Shown: piece by piece, positions 7,237 through 18,621 of the stretch
Position numbering within the stretch: position 1 is the stretch's first letter
Layout of the letters: every line of letters begins with the position of its first letter
Assembly (NCBI RefSeq): GCF_900107395.1
Contig: NZ_FNPW01000004.1
Location: 310,001-374,000, forward strand
Direction of reading: 5' to 3'
From: Pseudomonas sp. NFIX28
Lineage (GTDB): Bacteria; Pseudomonadota; Gammaproteobacteria; Pseudomonadales; Pseudomonadaceae
Length of the DNA: 64,000 nucleotides
Program-made: the position numbers and the translations under genes
Notes under the pieces: generated by a model
The model's input: only the letters and a program-made list of their open reading frames with translations
What the model was told of the DNA's origin: nothing
The model's database searches: none

Positions 7237-9480
7237 TCAAGGGGTACGGTTACGGCGGGTTTCGATGATGTTCGGCAACTGGGAAATACGCCCCAGCAAC
7301 CGCCCTAATGCGTCCAGCCCCGGAATCTCGATGGTCAGGGACATCAGCGCGGTGTTGTCCTCCTTGTTCGAGCGGGTGTTGACCGCCAGCACGTTGATCC
7401 GCTCGTTGAGCAATACCTGGGACACGTCACGCAGCAACCCGGAGCGGTCGTAGGCACGAATGATGATGTCCACCGGATAGGTCTGCACCGGCACCGGTCC
7501 CCAGCTGACCTGGATGATCCGCTCCGGCTCGCGCCCGGCCAGTTGCAACACCGAGGCGCAATCCTGGCGGTGAATGCTCACCCCACGCCCCTGGGTGATG
7601 TAACCGACGATCGCATCCCCCGGCAACGGCTGGCAGCAACCGGCCATCTGGGTCAGCAGGTTGCCGACCCCCTGGATCTGGATATCGCCGCGCTTGCCTG
7701 GCTTGTAGCCGGTGGCCTTGCGCGGGATCAGCTCCAGCTGTTCGTTGCCGCGCTCCGGCTCCACCAGTTGCTGCGCCAGGTTGACCAGTTGCGCCAGGCG
7801 CAGGTCGCCCGCGCCCAGGGCGGCGAACATGTCCTCGGCGGTTTTCATGTTGGCCTTGTCGGCCAGCTTGTCGAAATCCACCTGCGGCAGATCGAGGCGA
7901 TTAAGTTCGCGCTCGAGCAGGGTCTTGCCCGCTGCCACGTTCTGGTCGCGGGCCTGCAGCTTGAACCAGTGGACGATCTTCGCCCGCGCCCGCGACGTGG
8001 TGACATAACCCAGGTTCGGGTTCAGCCAGTCGCGGCTCGGCGTGCCGTGCTTGCTGGTGATGATCTCGACCTGCTCGCCGGTCTGCAGGCTGTAGTTGAG
8101 GGGCACGATGCGCCCGTTGATCTTCGCGCCGCGGCAGTTGTGGCCGATCTCGGTATGCACGCGGTAGGCGAAGTCCAGCGGGGTGGCGCCTTTCGGCAAG
8201 TCGATGGCGTGGCCGTCGGGGGTGAAGATGTAGACCCGATCCGGTTCGATATCCACCCGCAGCTGTTCGGCCAGGCCGCCGATATCCCCCAGCTCCTCGT
8301 GCCACTCGAGCACCTGACGCAGCCAGGAGATTTTCTCTTCGTAGTGGTTGGAACCGGATTTGACGTCGGTGCCCTTGTAGCGCCAGTGCGCGCAAACCCC
8401 CAGCTCGGCCTCTTCGTGCATCGCGTGGGTACGGATCTGCACTTCCAACACCTTGCCTTCAGGGCCGATCACCGCCGTATGCAGCGAGCGGTAGCCGTTC
8501 TCCTTGGGGTTGGCGATGTAGTCGTCGAACTCTTTCGGAATATGCCGCCACAGCGTATGGACGATGCCCAGCGCGGTGTAGCAGTCGCGCATTTCCGGGA
8601 CCAGCACGCGTACCGCGCGCACGTCGTAGATCTGGCTGAACTCCAGGCCCTTGCGCTGCATTTTGCGCCAGATCGAATAGATGTGTTTGGCCCGGCCGCT
8701 GATGTCGGCGTCGACGCCGGTGGCCTGCAGCTCGTTCTGCAACTGGTTCATCACGTCGGAGATGAAGCGCTCGCGATCAAGGCGCCGCTCGTGCAGCAAT
8801 TTGGCGATCTGCTTGTATTGCTCAGGCTCCAGGTAGCGGAAGGACAGGTCCTCCAGCTCCCACTTGATATGCCCGATACCGAGGCGATGGGCCAGCGGCG
8901 CGTAGATGTCGAAGACTTCCCGGGCGACCCGATTGCGTTTCTCGTCGTCGGCGTGTTTTACCGCGCGGATCGCGCAAGTCCGCTCGGCCAGCTTGATCAA
9001 CGCCACGCGCACGTCATCGACCATCGCCACCAGCATCTTGCGCAGGTTTTCCACCTGGGCCTGGGTGCCGAGCACGAGGGATTGACGAGGGCTGAGGCTG
9101 GCGCTGATCGCCGCCATGCGCAGCACGCCGTCAATCAGCTTGGCCACCACCGGGCCGAAGCGCTGGCTGACGGCCGGCAGCGGAATCTGGCCTTCCCGGA
9201 CGCCGCGGTACAGCACCGCGGCCACCAGCGAGTCCTGATCCAGCTTGAGATCGGCGAGGATCTCCGCGATCTCCAGGCCCGTGCTGAAACTCGACAGGTC
9301 TTCGCCGCTGAGATTCTTCGCGGCGATGTGTTGTAACTCTGCCTCACGAGCGAACTCGCAGGCTTCTTTCAAGGCTTCACGGTCCAGTGCCATGTCGACG
9401 CTGACCGCATGATCGAGCCACGCCTCGAGATTGATACTGCCGTCGGTGTTGATCGGCTGGTGCGCTCTCACCTGTACCAT
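7237..9480 (-). CDS. relA: GTP pyrophosphokinase (stringent response synthetase)
   Basis: 747 residues. Makes (p)ppGpp from ATP and GTP/GDP on ribosomes carrying uncharged tRNA. Order: degenerate HD domain (about 55-190), synthetase domain (about 240-360) with EFDDYIANPKENGYRSLHT, TGS domain (about 405-470), then the zinc-finger/helical region with CCQPLPGD, and a C-terminal ACT domain. The acidic EFDD, rather than the basic RxKD of bifunctional SpoT/Rel enzymes, marks it as the RelA-type synthetase. It follows rlmD after 120 bases and may share transcription with cysM-rlmD. Confidence 0.97.
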   Translation of the reverse strand: MVQVRAHQPINTDGSINLEAWLDHAVSVDMALDREALKEACEFAREAELQHIAAKNLSGEDLSSFSTGLEIAEILADLKLDQDSLVAAVLYRGVREGQIPLPAVSQRFGPVVAKLIDGVLRMAAISASLSPRQSLVLGTQAQVENLRKMLVAMVDDVRVALIKLAERTCAIRAVKHADDEKRNRVAREVFDIYAPLAHRLGIGHIKWELEDLSFRYLEPEQYKQIAKLLHERRLDRERFISDVMNQLQNELQATGVDADISGRAKHIYSIWRKMQRKGLEFSQIYDVRAVRVLVPEMRDCYTALGIVHTLWRHIPKEFDDYIANPKENGYRSLHTAVIGPEGKVLEVQIRTHAMHEEAELGVCAHWRYKGTDVKSGSNHYEEKISWLRQVLEWHEELGDIGGLAEQLRVDIEPDRVYIFTPDGHAIDLPKGATPLDFAYRVHTEIGHNCRGAKINGRIVPLNYSLQTGEQVEIITSKHGTPSRDWLNPNLGYVTTSRARAKIVHWFKLQARDQNVAAGKTLLERELNRLDLPQVDFDKLADKANMKTAEDMFAALGAGDLRLAQLVNLAQQLVEPERGNEQLELIPRKATGYKPGKRGDIQIQGVGNLLTQMAGCCQPLPGDAIVGYITQGRGVSIHRQDCASVLQLAGREPERIIQVSWGPVPVQTYPVDIIIRAYDRSGLLRDVSQVLLNERINVLAVNTRSNKEDNTALMSLTIEIPGLDALGRLLGRISQLPNIIETRRNRTP

Positions 9481-9600
9481 CTTGCTTTACCTTCCCTACG
9501 ACGCACATTCAATGCGTCAAATCGCTGACCTTCACTGCCAGTATTTCCTCGCTGGGCCGGCGAGTGCTGCCTGACGGGCCAACGGATTAGACGAGCCATC

Positions 9601-10953
9601 CTAGCTCGCTTCAAATAACGCCATGGCCTCGACATGTGCCGTCTGAGGAAACATATCGAGGATCCCGGCACGTTTTAACCGGTAGCCCTGCCTGACCAGT
9701 TCGACTGTGTCACGCGCCAGAGTGGCAGGGTTGCATGACACATAAACCAGGCGCTTGGCGCCCAGGCTCGCCAGCTTGCGTACCACCTCGAAAGCCCCGT
9801 CCCGAGGTGGGTCCAAGAGTACCGCAGAAAAGCCTTCGCGGGCCCACTCGGCGTCGCCCAGGGGCTGCGATAAATCGGCCTGAAAAAACCGGGTGTTATG
9901 CAAATTGTTGCTAGCGGCATTCTGTGCGGCGCGCTCAACCATGGTTGCCACCCCTTCGACTGCCACCACTTCACGAACGCTCTGCGCCAGCGGCAAGGCA
10001 AAGTTGCCCAGGCCGCAAAACAGGTCCAGCACGCGCTCGTCGGCCTGTGGCGCCAGCCACTCCAGGGCCTGGGCCACCATCGCCTCGTTGACCCCGGCAT
10101 TGACCTGGACAAAGTCCCCCGGCCGATAGGCCAGCTGCAGATTCCACGGCTCCAGGCGATAGCCCAGGGCCTGGTCCGGGTCCACCGGTTGCGGCTCGTC
10201 TTCGCCATGCAGCCACAGCTGGGCCTCATGGAACGCGCAGAACGCCTGGAGAATCTCCAGGTCAGCCGCGGACAACGGCGCCATGTGACGCAGCAGCACG
10301 GCAATCGCCGAACCGCTGAACAACTCCACATGCCCCAGCGCCTGAGGTTTACTCAGACGCTGCAACATGGCCGGCAAGCGGCTCATGATCGGTTGCAAGG
10401 GCTGTACCAGCACCGGGCATTCGTCGATAGGGACAATGTCCTGGCTGCCGGCCGCGCGGAAACCCACTTCGAGCTTTTTCGCCTTGGCGTCCCAGCGCAC
10501 CGCGACCCGCGCCCGACGTCGGTAGCCGAACTCCGGACCGCTCAACGGCGCCGCCCACTCCTGCGGCTCGACACCGGCGACACGCGACAGCTGCTCGGCG
10601 AGCATGCGCTGTTTCAGGGCAAGCTGTTCGTCGTGGGGCAGATGCTGCACGCTGCAGCCGCCGCAACGCCCGGCATGGGGGCACGGCGCCGGCCGCCGCA
10701 AATCGCTGGCGGTGAATACGCGCTCGGTACGGGCTTCCACCACTTTGCCGTGGGCGCCCAACACTCGCGCCTCGACCTCTTCGCCCGCCAGCGCACCGGC
10801 GACGAACCAGGTACGCCCCTCAAGGAAGGCAATGCCACGGCCGTCGTTGGCCAGGCGCTCGATCTTCAGGCGCTGTTTCTTTCCGACGGGGATCTGCGCC
10901 GCCCGGCTGCCGCCCGCAGGCTGGAAGCGCAGGCCTCTGACTGGCTTAGCCAT
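9601..10953 (-). CDS. rlmD: 23S rRNA (uracil-1939-C5)-methyltransferase
   Basis: 450 residues. SAM-dependent methylation of U1939 of 23S rRNA. An N-terminal TRAM-like domain (to about residue 85) is followed by an iron-sulfur cluster motif with Cys91, Cys97 and Cys100 ([10 protein letters not shown]) and a later Cys in DECPV. The methyltransferase fold has [14 protein letters not shown], the DPPRDGA motif and the catalytic region [13 protein letters not shown]. Its ATG overlaps the cysM stop (TGATG), so it is coupled to cysM. Confidence 0.97.
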   Translation of the reverse strand: MAKPVRGLRFQPAGGSRAAQIPVGKKQRLKIERLANDGRGIAFLEGRTWFVAGALAGEEVEARVLGAHGKVVEARTERVFTASDLRRPAPCPHAGRCGGCSVQHLPHDEQLALKQRMLAEQLSRVAGVEPQEWAAPLSGPEFGYRRRARVAVRWDAKAKKLEVGFRAAGSQDIVPIDECPVLVQPLQPIMSRLPAMLQRLSKPQALGHVELFSGSAIAVLLRHMAPLSAADLEILQAFCAFHEAQLWLHGEDEPQPVDPDQALGYRLEPWNLQLAYRPGDFVQVNAGVNEAMVAQALEWLAPQADERVLDLFCGLGNFALPLAQSVREVVAVEGVATMVERAAQNAASNNLHNTRFFQADLSQPLGDAEWAREGFSAVLLDPPRDGAFEVVRKLASLGAKRLVYVSCNPATLARDTVELVRQGYRLKRAGILDMFPQTAHVEAMALFEAS

Positions 10954-11855
10954 CAGTTGGGCGCATCGAAAATGCCGGTCGACAGGTAACGGTCGCCACG
11001 GTCACAGATGATCGCGACGATCACCGCGTTTTCGACCTCGCGGGACAGGCGCAACATCGCCGCCACCGCACCGCCTGACGATACGCCGCAGAAGATGCCT
11101 TCTTCGCGGGCCAGGCGCCGGGTCACGTCTTCGGCTTCGCTTTGCGCCATGTCGACGATGCGATCGACGCGACTGGCCTGGTAGATCTTCGGCAGGTATT
11201 CCTGCGGCCAGCGACGAATGCCAGGAATGGCCGAGCCTTCCATCGGTTGCAGGCCGACGATCTGCACGTTCGGGTTCTGCTCCTTCAGGTACCGCGAGGT
11301 GCCCATGATGGTGCCGGTGGTGCCCATGGAGCTGACGAAATGGGTAATGGTGCCCTCGGTCTGCCGCCAGATTTCCGGGCCGGTGCCGGTGTAGTGCGCT
11401 TCAGGGTTATCGCCGTTGGCGAACTGGTCGAGCACCTTGCCGCGACCTTCGGCCTGCATCTTTTCGGCCAGGTCGCGCGCACCTTCCATGCCCTCTTCCT
11501 GGCTGACCAGGATCAGCTCGGCGCCATAGGCGGTCATCGCCGCCTTGCGCTCGGCACTGGAATTGTCGGGCATGATCAAAATCATCTTGTAGCCCTTGAT
11601 CGCCGCAGCCATGGCCAGGGCGATCCCGGTATTGCCCGAGGTCGCCTCGATCAGCGTATCGCCGGGATGAATCTGCCCACGCAGCTCGGCGCGCGTAATC
11701 ATCGACAGCGCCGGGCGGTCCTTGACCGAACCCGCCGGGTTATTGCCCTCGAGCTTGAGCAGCAGGGTATTGCTGGTGACGCCAGGCAGGCGCTGCAAAC
11801 GGACCAGCGGGGTGTTGCCGACGCAATCGGCGATGGTGGGGTACTGCAAGGTCAT
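10953..11855 (-). CDS. cysM: Cysteine synthase B
   Basis: 300 residues. PLP-dependent O-acetylserine (thiol)lyase that makes cysteine from sulfide or thiosulfate. PLP lysine Lys45 lies in [11 protein letters not shown]. The substrate loop is [12 protein letters not shown], and the phosphate-binding loop appears as [13 protein letters not shown]. The start [20 protein letters not shown] is the normal N-terminus; 22 extra in-frame residues upstream are not family-like. First gene of the apparent cysM-rlmD-relA unit. Confidence 0.97.
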   Translation of the reverse strand: MTLQYPTIADCVGNTPLVRLQRLPGVTSNTLLLKLEGNNPAGSVKDRPALSMITRAELRGQIHPGDTLIEATSGNTGIALAMAAAIKGYKMILIMPDNSSAERKAAMTAYGAELILVSQEEGMEGARDLAEKMQAEGRGKVLDQFANGDNPEAHYTGTGPEIWRQTEGTITHFVSSMGTTGTIMGTSRYLKEQNPNVQIVGLQPMEGSAIPGIRRWPQEYLPKIYQASRVDRIVDMAQSEAEDVTRRLAREEGIFCGVSSGGAVAAMLRLSREVENAVIVAIICDRGDRYLSTGIFDAPN

Positions 11856-11935
11856 GGCGTATTCGCAATCCGGACTGCGGGGGCGCCTATCATACCGGCA
11901 AACGTTCGCAGGCCATATCACGCAAAGTGAGGGTC

Positions 11936-13348
11936 TTATGGCTTAACGATATAAGGCAGTGAATCGGCCTCGATCGGCGGCGCCTCCACCGCAACGGCAG
12001 CCCGTAGAAGCATGTACAGGCGCAGGCCGCGACCGGCATTTTCAGCCCACAATTGGCCGCCCTGACGCTGTACGGCGTTGCGCGCAATGCTCAGCCCCAG
12101 GCCGAAACCGCCATTGCCGGGACGCGAGCCATCGAGGCGGGTGAAGGGATCGAAGATCCGCTGCAGATCGGCATCGGCCACGCCCGGCCCTTCATCCTCC
12201 AGCCACAACAGCCAATGCTCGCCCTGGCGCTGGCCGTCCAGCAGCACACGACCGCCGGCGGGGGAATGGCGAATGGCATTGCGCAAGATGTTTTCCAGGG
12301 CCTGGGCCAGGGTATTGAGATTGCCCCGCACCCAGCACGAGGCGTCCAGCGCGCAATGCAGTTGCGTGGCCGACCAGGCGCTTTCGAAGCAGGCGTTTTC
12401 CGTGAGCATTTCCCACAGAGCCTGGATCTGGATGTCTTCCTCGACCAGCGGCGCCCGCTCGGCGTCGAGCCAGGCCAGTTGCAGGGTGTCGTCCACCAGC
12501 CGCTGCATGCCATCGACTTCCCGCGCCAGCCGCTCGCGCAACGCCGGCAGGCTCTGTTCGCCATCGCAGGCCACCCGCAGGCGGCTCAAGGGCGTGCGCA
12601 ATTCATGGGAAAGATCGCGCAGCAATTGCTGCTGCAAGGCCACCGTGCCTTGCAGGCGCTCGGACATCTGGTCGAAGGCCCGGCCCAACTCACCCAGTTC
12701 ATCCTGGCGACTGGTGGTCTGGCTCGACAGTCGCGCATTCAATTGATCGGCGCGCCAGGCGTTGGCCTGCTCGCGCAGCTGGTTCAGCGGCACCACCAGC
12801 AGTCGATACAACCCGACACACAGCAGCAGGGTAAACAGGCCGGGGATCACCCCGTTGGTCAGCACCCGCCAGAACACCCGGTAGCGCCCGGGCATGAACC
12901 GCTGGGGCAATTCGATCACCAGGCTGCCAGCGGACGGATCGTTGGGAAATGGAATCTTCAGCCAGGGCAAACCACGGGTGTGGCGGCTGACCGGCCAATC
13001 CAGGCCGCGCAGGAAGGTCAGGTGCTGGCTCTCGGTTTCGCTCAGCGGATAGCTGCTCAGCGACTGCAGGTCGCGCCCGATGACGCCGATCCAATGGCGC
13101 TCGCGCCCGGCCATGCCTTGCAGCCAGGTATCGACCCCGGCCCTGTGGCCCTGTTTCCAGGCGTGTTCGGCTTCGGCGGCGTAGCCGGTCAGCGTGCCGC
13201 GGGCCTCATCGGAGAGGAACAGGTTTTTCTGTTCCATATAGCGGCCCCAGGACCAGCTCAGCCAGATCATCAGCAGGCAGAACGCGACCAACAGGCAGGC
13301 CAGCTTCCAGAACAGCGAGTGCCTGCCGGGCAGCTCAGGCCATTTCAT
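11936..13348 (-). CDS. Two-component sensor histidine kinase (PirS-like position)
   Basis: 470 residues, inner membrane. A membrane helix near residues 14-32, a periplasmic sensor part of about 120 residues, a second helix near 165-190, HAMP, a HisKA box with LLRDLSHELRTPLSRLR, then HATPase_c with NILRNAIRHS, DEGPGV and GGFGLGLSIARN. Its start overlaps the end of the regulator gene by 14 bases. Located between gacS and cysM, where P. aeruginosa (from memory) has the PirRS enterobactin-response pair. No adjacent TonB receptor is present here, so the ligand is uncertain. Confidence 0.88.
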   Translation of the reverse strand: MKWPELPGRHSLFWKLACLLVAFCLLMIWLSWSWGRYMEQKNLFLSDEARGTLTGYAAEAEHAWKQGHRAGVDTWLQGMAGRERHWIGVIGRDLQSLSSYPLSETESQHLTFLRGLDWPVSRHTRGLPWLKIPFPNDPSAGSLVIELPQRFMPGRYRVFWRVLTNGVIPGLFTLLLCVGLYRLLVVPLNQLREQANAWRADQLNARLSSQTTSRQDELGELGRAFDQMSERLQGTVALQQQLLRDLSHELRTPLSRLRVACDGEQSLPALRERLAREVDGMQRLVDDTLQLAWLDAERAPLVEEDIQIQALWEMLTENACFESAWSATQLHCALDASCWVRGNLNTLAQALENILRNAIRHSPAGGRVLLDGQRQGEHWLLWLEDEGPGVADADLQRIFDPFTRLDGSRPGNGGFGLGLSIARNAVQRQGGQLWAENAGRGLRLYMLLRAAVAVEAPPIEADSLPYIVKP

Positions 13349-14057
13349 CGATGGCGCTCAGCACATAGCCCTTGCCCCAGACCGTGCGTACTTCGCGCGC
13401 GAGGTAACCGATGGCCTTGAGTTTGCGGCGGATCTGGCTGACATGCATGTCCAGGCTGCGATCATGGGGCGCATAGCCACGCTGCAGCACATGCTGATAA
13501 AGGAAGGGTTTGCTCAGGACCTCGTCGCCATTGCGATTGAGCGTCTCCAAAAGACGGTACTCGCTGCGGGTCAGCCCGGCCCACTGCTGCCCGTAATGCA
13601 CGTCGCACAGTTCGTCGTCGAAATGCAGCCCGCGCGCTTCCTGCCTGAGCGGCGCCGGGTCCGGCCGGCGGTCTAGGGCCACACGCCGCAAGATGGCTTC
13701 GATCCGTACCCGCAGCTCGGCCATGCTGAAAGGCTTGGGCAAATAATCGTCGGCCCCCAGGCGAAAACCGCTGATGCGATCCGCCTCGGCCCCCAGCGCC
13801 GACATCAGCAGCACCGGCGTGGAATGGCTCTGGCGAAAATGCGTGAGCACCTCCAGGCCGTCCATCCCCGGCAGCAGGATATCCATCAGCACCACATCGA
13901 ACGATTGCTCGCGGGCCATCGTCAGGCCTTCCTGGCCGTTCTGGCACCAGGTCACCTCAAAACCACAACGCCCCAGTTGCTCATGCACATAGGCACCGAG
14001 CACCAGGTCGTCTTCGATACTCAGGATCCGGGGATGGCCGGCAGATACGGGATTCAT
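13335..14057 (-). CDS. OmpR-family response regulator, partner of the kinase at 11936-13348
   Basis: 240 residues. The N-terminal receiver has the acidic pair in SIEDD, the phospho-acceptor Asp in VVLMDILLPGMDG, and KPF. The C-terminal winged helix has LTRSEYRLLETL and DMHVSQIRRKL. The ATG at 14057 has AGAAG upstream; a longer in-frame extension is not supported. Overlapping genes make the pair translationally coupled. Divergent from gacS. Confidence 0.9.
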   Translation of the reverse strand: MNPVSAGHPRILSIEDDLVLGAYVHEQLGRCGFEVTWCQNGQEGLTMAREQSFDVVLMDILLPGMDGLEVLTHFRQSHSTPVLLMSALGAEADRISGFRLGADDYLPKPFSMAELRVRIEAILRRVALDRRPDPAPLRQEARGLHFDDELCDVHYGQQWAGLTRSEYRLLETLNRNGDEVLSKPFLYQHVLQRGYAPHDRSLDMHVSQIRRKLKAIGYLAREVRTVWGKGYVLSAIDEMA

Positions 14058-14279
14058 TGGCTTCTGCAAGTAATTCTCAGTTGCGCGATTATTCAAGATT
14101 GTCCGCGGCCGGGCAACCGACACCGGTCGACAAAACGCTGGCCGGGCGCCGAGACATCCGAGCCATTGCGCGGTCAATTTTGCGAAGAATGCCGTCAAGC
14201 AAATGGCTACACTGCGCAGGTGGTGCGCACCGGACGTGCGCAGGGTTCATTCAAAATGGCGTGGTAGCAGGAGAGTTGC

Positions 14280-17033
14280 GTGCTTAAGAAACTGGGAATC
14301 AAAGGCCGCGTGCTGTTACTGACCTTGCTGCCAACCAGCCTGATGGCGTTGGTACTGGGCGGTTATTTCACCTGGATGCAGCAATCGGACCTGCAAACCC
14401 AGCTTCTGCACCGAGGCGAAATGATCGCCGAGCAACTGGCGCCCCTGGTGGCTCCCGCCCTGGCCCATCAGGACACTTCCCTGCTGGAGCGCATCGCCAC
14501 CCAATCCCTGGAACAGCAGGACGTGCGCGCAGTGACTTTCCTCGCGCCCGACCGCACGCCGCTGGCCCATGCCGGCCCGAGCATGCTCAACCAGGCGCCG
14601 ACCGGCAACGGCAGCCAGATGCTGCAACGCACCGGCAGCGACGCCACCCGCTATCTGCTGCCGGTGTTCGGCCGCCACCGCAACCTGGCCGGCGACCTGA
14701 TTCCCGACGAGTCCGACCGCCTGCTCGGCTGGGTCGAGCTGGAACTGTCCCATAACAGCATGCTGCTGCGCGGCTACCGCAGCCTGTTCGCCAGCCTGCT
14801 GCTGATTACCGCCGGGCTGATCTGCACCGGCCTGCTGGCACTGCGCATGGGGCGAACCATCAACGACCCGCTGAGCCAGATCAAACAGGCCGTCACCCAG
14901 CTCAAGGACGGCAACCTGGAAACCCGCCTGCCCTTGCTCGGCAGCCAGGAACTGGACGAGCTGGCCTCGGGCATCAACCGCATGGCCGGCACCCTGCAGA
15001 ATGCCCAGGAAGAACTGCAGCACAGCATCGACCAGGCCACCGAGGACGTCCGGCAAAACCTGGAGACCATCGAGATCCAGAACATCGAGCTGGACCTGGC
15101 GCGCAAGGAGGCCCTGGAGGCCAGCCGGATCAAGTCCGAATTCCTGGCCAACATGAGCCATGAAATCCGCACGCCGCTCAACGGCATCCTCGGCTTCACT
15201 CATTTGTTGCAGAAAAGCGAGCTGACCCCGCGCCAGCTGGATTACCTGGGCACCATCGAAAAATCCGCCGACAGCCTGCTGGGAATCATCAACGAAATTC
15301 TCGACTTCTCGAAAATCGAAGCCGGCAAGCTGGTGCTCGACAGCATTCCGTTCAACCTGCGCGACCTGTTGCAGGACACCCTGACCATTCTCGCTCCGGC
15401 CGCCCACGCCAAGCAGCTGGAACTGGTCAGCCTGGTGTATCGCGATACCCCGCTGTCGCTGGTGGGCGACCCGCTGCGCCTCAAGCAGATCCTCACCAAT
15501 CTGGTGAGCAACGCCATCAAGTTCACCCGCGAAGGCACCATCGTCGCCCGGGCCATGCTTGAAGAGGAGCACGAAGACAGCGTGCAACTGCGCATCAGCA
15601 TTCAGGACACCGGCATCGGCCTGTCGAACCAGGACGTGCGCGCCCTGTTCCAGGCGTTCAGCCAGGCCGACAATTCGCTGTCGCGACAACCCGGCGGGAC
15701 TGGCCTGGGGCTGGTGATTTCCAAGCGCCTGATCGAACAGATGGGCGGCGAGATCGGCGTCGACAGCACGCCCGGCGAAGGTTCGGAGTTCTGGATCAGC
15801 CTGCGTCTGCCGAAAACCCGCGACGACGCCGAAGACCTGCCGGCCCCGCCGCTGCTCGGCAGGCGGGTCGCGGTCCTGGAAAACCATGAGCTGGCGCGCC
15901 AGGCCCTACAGCATCAACTCGAGGACTGCGGCCTGGAAGTCACTCCGTTCAACACCCTGGAAGCCCTGACCAACGGGGTGACCGGCGTGCACCAGACCGA
16001 CCAGGCGATCGATCTGGCGGTCCTCGGCATCACCACCAACGACATGCTGCCGGAACGCCTCAACCAGCACATCTGGGACCTCGAGCACCTGGGCTGCAAA
16101 GTCCTGGTGCTGTGCCCGACCACCGAACAGACGCTCTTCCACCTGTCGGTGCCCAACCCTCACAGCCAGTTGCAGGCCAAACCGGCGTGCACGCGCAAAC
16201 TGCGGCGCGCCCTGGCCGACCTGGTCAACCCCAAGGTGGTGCGCAGCGAGCCGAGCGAACCGATCGCCAGCCGCCCGCCACGGGTGCTGTGTGTCGATGA
16301 CAACCCGGCCAACCTGCTGCTGGTGCAGACCCTGCTCGAAGACATGGGCGCCAAGGTGCTCGCGGTCGACAGCGGCTATGCGGCGGTCAAGGCGGTGCAG
16401 AACGAGTCGTTCGACCTGGTGATGATGGACGTGCAGATGCCCGGCATGGACGGTCGCCAGAGCACCGAGGCGATTCGCCAGTGGGAAAGCGAGCGCAACT
16501 GCACGCCGCTGCCAGTGATCGCCCTCACCGCCCACGCCATGGCCAACGAAAAGCGCGCGCTGCTGCAAAGCGGCATGGACGATTACCTGACCAAACCCAT
16601 CAGTGAGCGGCAACTGGCCCAGGTGGTGCTGAAGTGGACCGGCCTGGCCCTGCGCAACCAGGGCCCGGAACGCTCTGGCGAAGTGTCTGGCAACGGCCTC
16701 GAGCTGCAAGTGCTGGATCACGACGAAGGCTTGCGCCTGGCCGCCGGCAAGGCGGACCTGGCGGCCGACATGCTGGCCATGCTCCTGGCCTCGCTGGAAG
16801 CCGATCGCGAAGCGATTCGCGCCGCCCGTACCGCCAACGATCACAATGCGTTGATCGAGCGGGTCCATCGCCTGCACGGGGCGACCCGCTATTGTGGAGT
16901 GCCGCAGTTGCGCGCCGCCTGCCAGCGCAGCGAAACCCTGCTCAAGCAGGAAGACGTCAAGGCCTTCGCCGCCCTCGACGAGCTCGAACGGGCCATTAGT
17001 CGCCTGGCCACGGAGGCCCGCATCAACGCCTGA
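14280..17033 (+). CDS. gacS: Hybrid sensor kinase GacS (BarA/LemA)
   Basis: 917 residues. Top of the Gac/Rsm cascade that controls secondary metabolism and lifestyle through GacA and RsmY/Z RNAs. Membrane helices at about 10-31 and 168-190 flank a periplasmic domain. HAMP follows, then HisKA with His294 in [14 protein letters not shown], HATPase_c, a degenerate receiver, a true receiver with Asp717 in [13 protein letters not shown], and an Hpt domain with His863 in HRLHGAT. These positions match the phosphorelay residues described for Pseudomonas GacS. GTG start with AGGAGAG 6 bases upstream. The effector rsmA is also in this window. Confidence 0.97.
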   Translation: MLKKLGIKGRVLLLTLLPTSLMALVLGGYFTWMQQSDLQTQLLHRGEMIAEQLAPLVAPALAHQDTSLLERIATQSLEQQDVRAVTFLAPDRTPLAHAGPSMLNQAPTGNGSQMLQRTGSDATRYLLPVFGRHRNLAGDLIPDESDRLLGWVELELSHNSMLLRGYRSLFASLLLITAGLICTGLLALRMGRTINDPLSQIKQAVTQLKDGNLETRLPLLGSQELDELASGINRMAGTLQNAQEELQHSIDQATEDVRQNLETIEIQNIELDLARKEALEASRIKSEFLANMSHEIRTPLNGILGFTHLLQKSELTPRQLDYLGTIEKSADSLLGIINEILDFSKIEAGKLVLDSIPFNLRDLLQDTLTILAPAAHAKQLELVSLVYRDTPLSLVGDPLRLKQILTNLVSNAIKFTREGTIVARAMLEEEHEDSVQLRISIQDTGIGLSNQDVRALFQAFSQADNSLSRQPGGTGLGLVISKRLIEQMGGEIGVDSTPGEGSEFWISLRLPKTRDDAEDLPAPPLLGRRVAVLENHELARQALQHQLEDCGLEVTPFNTLEALTNGVTGVHQTDQAIDLAVLGITTNDMLPERLNQHIWDLEHLGCKVLVLCPTTEQTLFHLSVPNPHSQLQAKPACTRKLRRALADLVNPKVVRSEPSEPIASRPPRVLCVDDNPANLLLVQTLLEDMGAKVLAVDSGYAAVKAVQNESFDLVMMDVQMPGMDGRQSTEAIRQWESERNCTPLPVIALTAHAMANEKRALLQSGMDDYLTKPISERQLAQVVLKWTGLALRNQGPERSGEVSGNGLELQVLDHDEGLRLAAGKADLAADMLAMLLASLEADREAIRAARTANDHNALIERVHRLHGATRYCGVPQLRAACQRSETLLKQEDVKAFAALDELERAISRLATEARINA

Positions 17034-17098
17034 TTCAAGGCAACGACACGTCAGCCCCGCAGGTTCATGCTCGGGGCAACTTTCACAAGGACGACGCC

Positions 17099-18088
17099 AT
17101 GCGCACGATTCTCTTCAGCAGCCAGAACTATGACCGCGACAGCTTCCTCGGCGCCGCCTTGCCGCCGGGCATCGAGCTGCAATTCCAGGCGGCGCGCCTG
17201 AGCCTGGACACCGCGGCGCTGGCCGAACACCACGACGTGGTCTGTGCCTTTATCAACGACGACCTGAGCGCCCCGGTACTGGAGCAACTGGCTGCCGGCG
17301 GCACGCGCTTGATCGCGCTGCGTTCGGCCGGCTACAACCATGTCGACCTGGCCGCGGCCAAGCGCCTGGGCCTGGGCGTGGTGCGGGTGCCCGCCTACTC
17401 GCCCCATGCCGTGGCCGAACACGCCGTGGCGCTGATCCTGGCGCTGAACCGCCGCCTGCACCGCGCCTACAACCGCACCCGCGAAGGCGACTTCAGCCTG
17501 CACGGCCTGACTGGCTTCGACCTGGTGGGAAAAACCGTCGGCATCGTCGGCACCGGGCAGATCGGCGCCACCTTTGCCCGGATCATGGCCGGCTTCGGCT
17601 GCCAGCTGCTGGCCCACGACCCCTTCCCCAACCCGCAAGTCGAAGCCCTGGGCGCGCGCTACCTGAGCCTGCCGGAGCTGCTGGCCCAGGCGCAGATCAT
17701 CAGCCTGCACTGCCCGCTCACCGCCGATAGCAAACACCTGATCAACCGCCAGAGCCTGGCGCGGATGCAACCGGGAGCGATGCTGATCAACACCGGCCGC
17801 GGTGGCCTGGTGGATACCCCGGCGCTGATCGAGGCGCTGAAGAACGGCCAACTGGGCTATCTCGGGCTGGATGTCTACGAAGAGGAAGCGCAGCTGTTCT
17901 TCGAAGACCGCTCCGACCTGCCGCTGCAGGACGACGTGCTGGCGCGGCTGCTGACTTTCCCCAACGTGATCGTCACCGCCCACCAGGCATTCCTCACCCG
18001 CGAGGCCCTGGCGGCGATTGCCGAGACCACCTTGCACAACATTGCCGCCTGGGCCGCTGGCGCGCCCTGCAATCAAGTGGAAGGCTGA
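17099..18088 (+). CDS. ldhA: D-2-hydroxyacid (D-lactate) dehydrogenase
   Basis: 329 residues. NAD-dependent reduction of pyruvate to D-lactate or a related 2-hydroxyacid. NAD-binding GIVGTGQIGATFARIM lies near residues 148-163. The catalytic Arg is in NTGRGGLVD, the Glu in YEEEAQLFFED, and the His in VTAHQAFLT. The length and the SSQNYDRDSF N-terminus match fermentative LdhA. Located directly after gacS, as in other pseudomonads. Confidence 0.93.
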   Translation: MRTILFSSQNYDRDSFLGAALPPGIELQFQAARLSLDTAALAEHHDVVCAFINDDLSAPVLEQLAAGGTRLIALRSAGYNHVDLAAAKRLGLGVVRVPAYSPHAVAEHAVALILALNRRLHRAYNRTREGDFSLHGLTGFDLVGKTVGIVGTGQIGATFARIMAGFGCQLLAHDPFPNPQVEALGARYLSLPELLAQAQIISLHCPLTADSKHLINRQSLARMQPGAMLINTGRGGLVDTPALIEALKNGQLGYLGLDVYEEEAQLFFEDRSDLPLQDDVLARLLTFPNVIVTAHQAFLTREALAAIAETTLHNIAAWAAGAPCNQVEG

Positions 18089-18183
18089 GCCGAATCGACG
18101 GACCGGCGGTAAGCGAAGGTCATCTGCCTGCAACCTGAGGGATCGGGCTGCGTGCTAGCATACGCGCCAGATTTGGAGGACCC

Positions 18184-18621
18184 ATGGTCGAACACGATTT
18201 CCGCTACAGCCTGATGAACCCGCAACACACCCTGATCGAATGCCGCGCCCTGGTGCCCGGCCGCTATCAGGTCACCGGCAACGGTGGTTCCATCCGCAAC
18301 GACGACGTACTGATCGTGACCCTCAAGGGCAGCAAAGACCTGTCGATGCGCCTGACAGTGGAAACCGTGCGGCACCTGATCAACCCGGTCGGCCAATGGG
18401 TCGCCGTGGCCCGTGGCCCGGTATTCGGCGAACTGGCGATCCATCAATGGCAGGTCAACTGCGACAGTTGCGCGACCGAGCTGAGCTTTGAGTTCGCGGT
18501 GGATGCCAAGCTGGGCAGCAAGGCGCAAAAGCCCGCCGCCAGTGCGCGGATCGCCGAACTCGGCTGGATCGGCGAAGGGGAAAAGCACCGCTGCCCGAAA
18601 TGCCAGCGAGCCGCCCAATGA
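18184..18621 (+). CDS. Conserved hypothetical protein with a four-Cys (zinc-ribbon-like) pattern
   Basis: 145 residues, soluble. The C-terminal half has CDSC near residues 102-105 and CPKC near 138-141, a likely Zn-binding set. The rest is beta-rich with no known motif. GGAGG lies just upstream of the ATG. Its stop overlaps the start of the META lipoprotein gene (ATGA), so the two are coupled. I do not recognise a function. Confidence 0.75.
   Translation: MVEHDFRYSLMNPQHTLIECRALVPGRYQVTGNGGSIRNDDVLIVTLKGSKDLSMRLTVETVRHLINPVGQWVAVARGPVFGELAIHQWQVNCDSCATELSFEFAVDAKLGSKAQKPAASARIAELGWIGEGEKHRCPKCQRAAQ

Noticed and set aside
11936..14057. Firm assignment as PirRS
   Set aside because: Position agrees, but no receptor gene is adjacent and ligand specificity cannot be read from the sequence; left as PirS-like.
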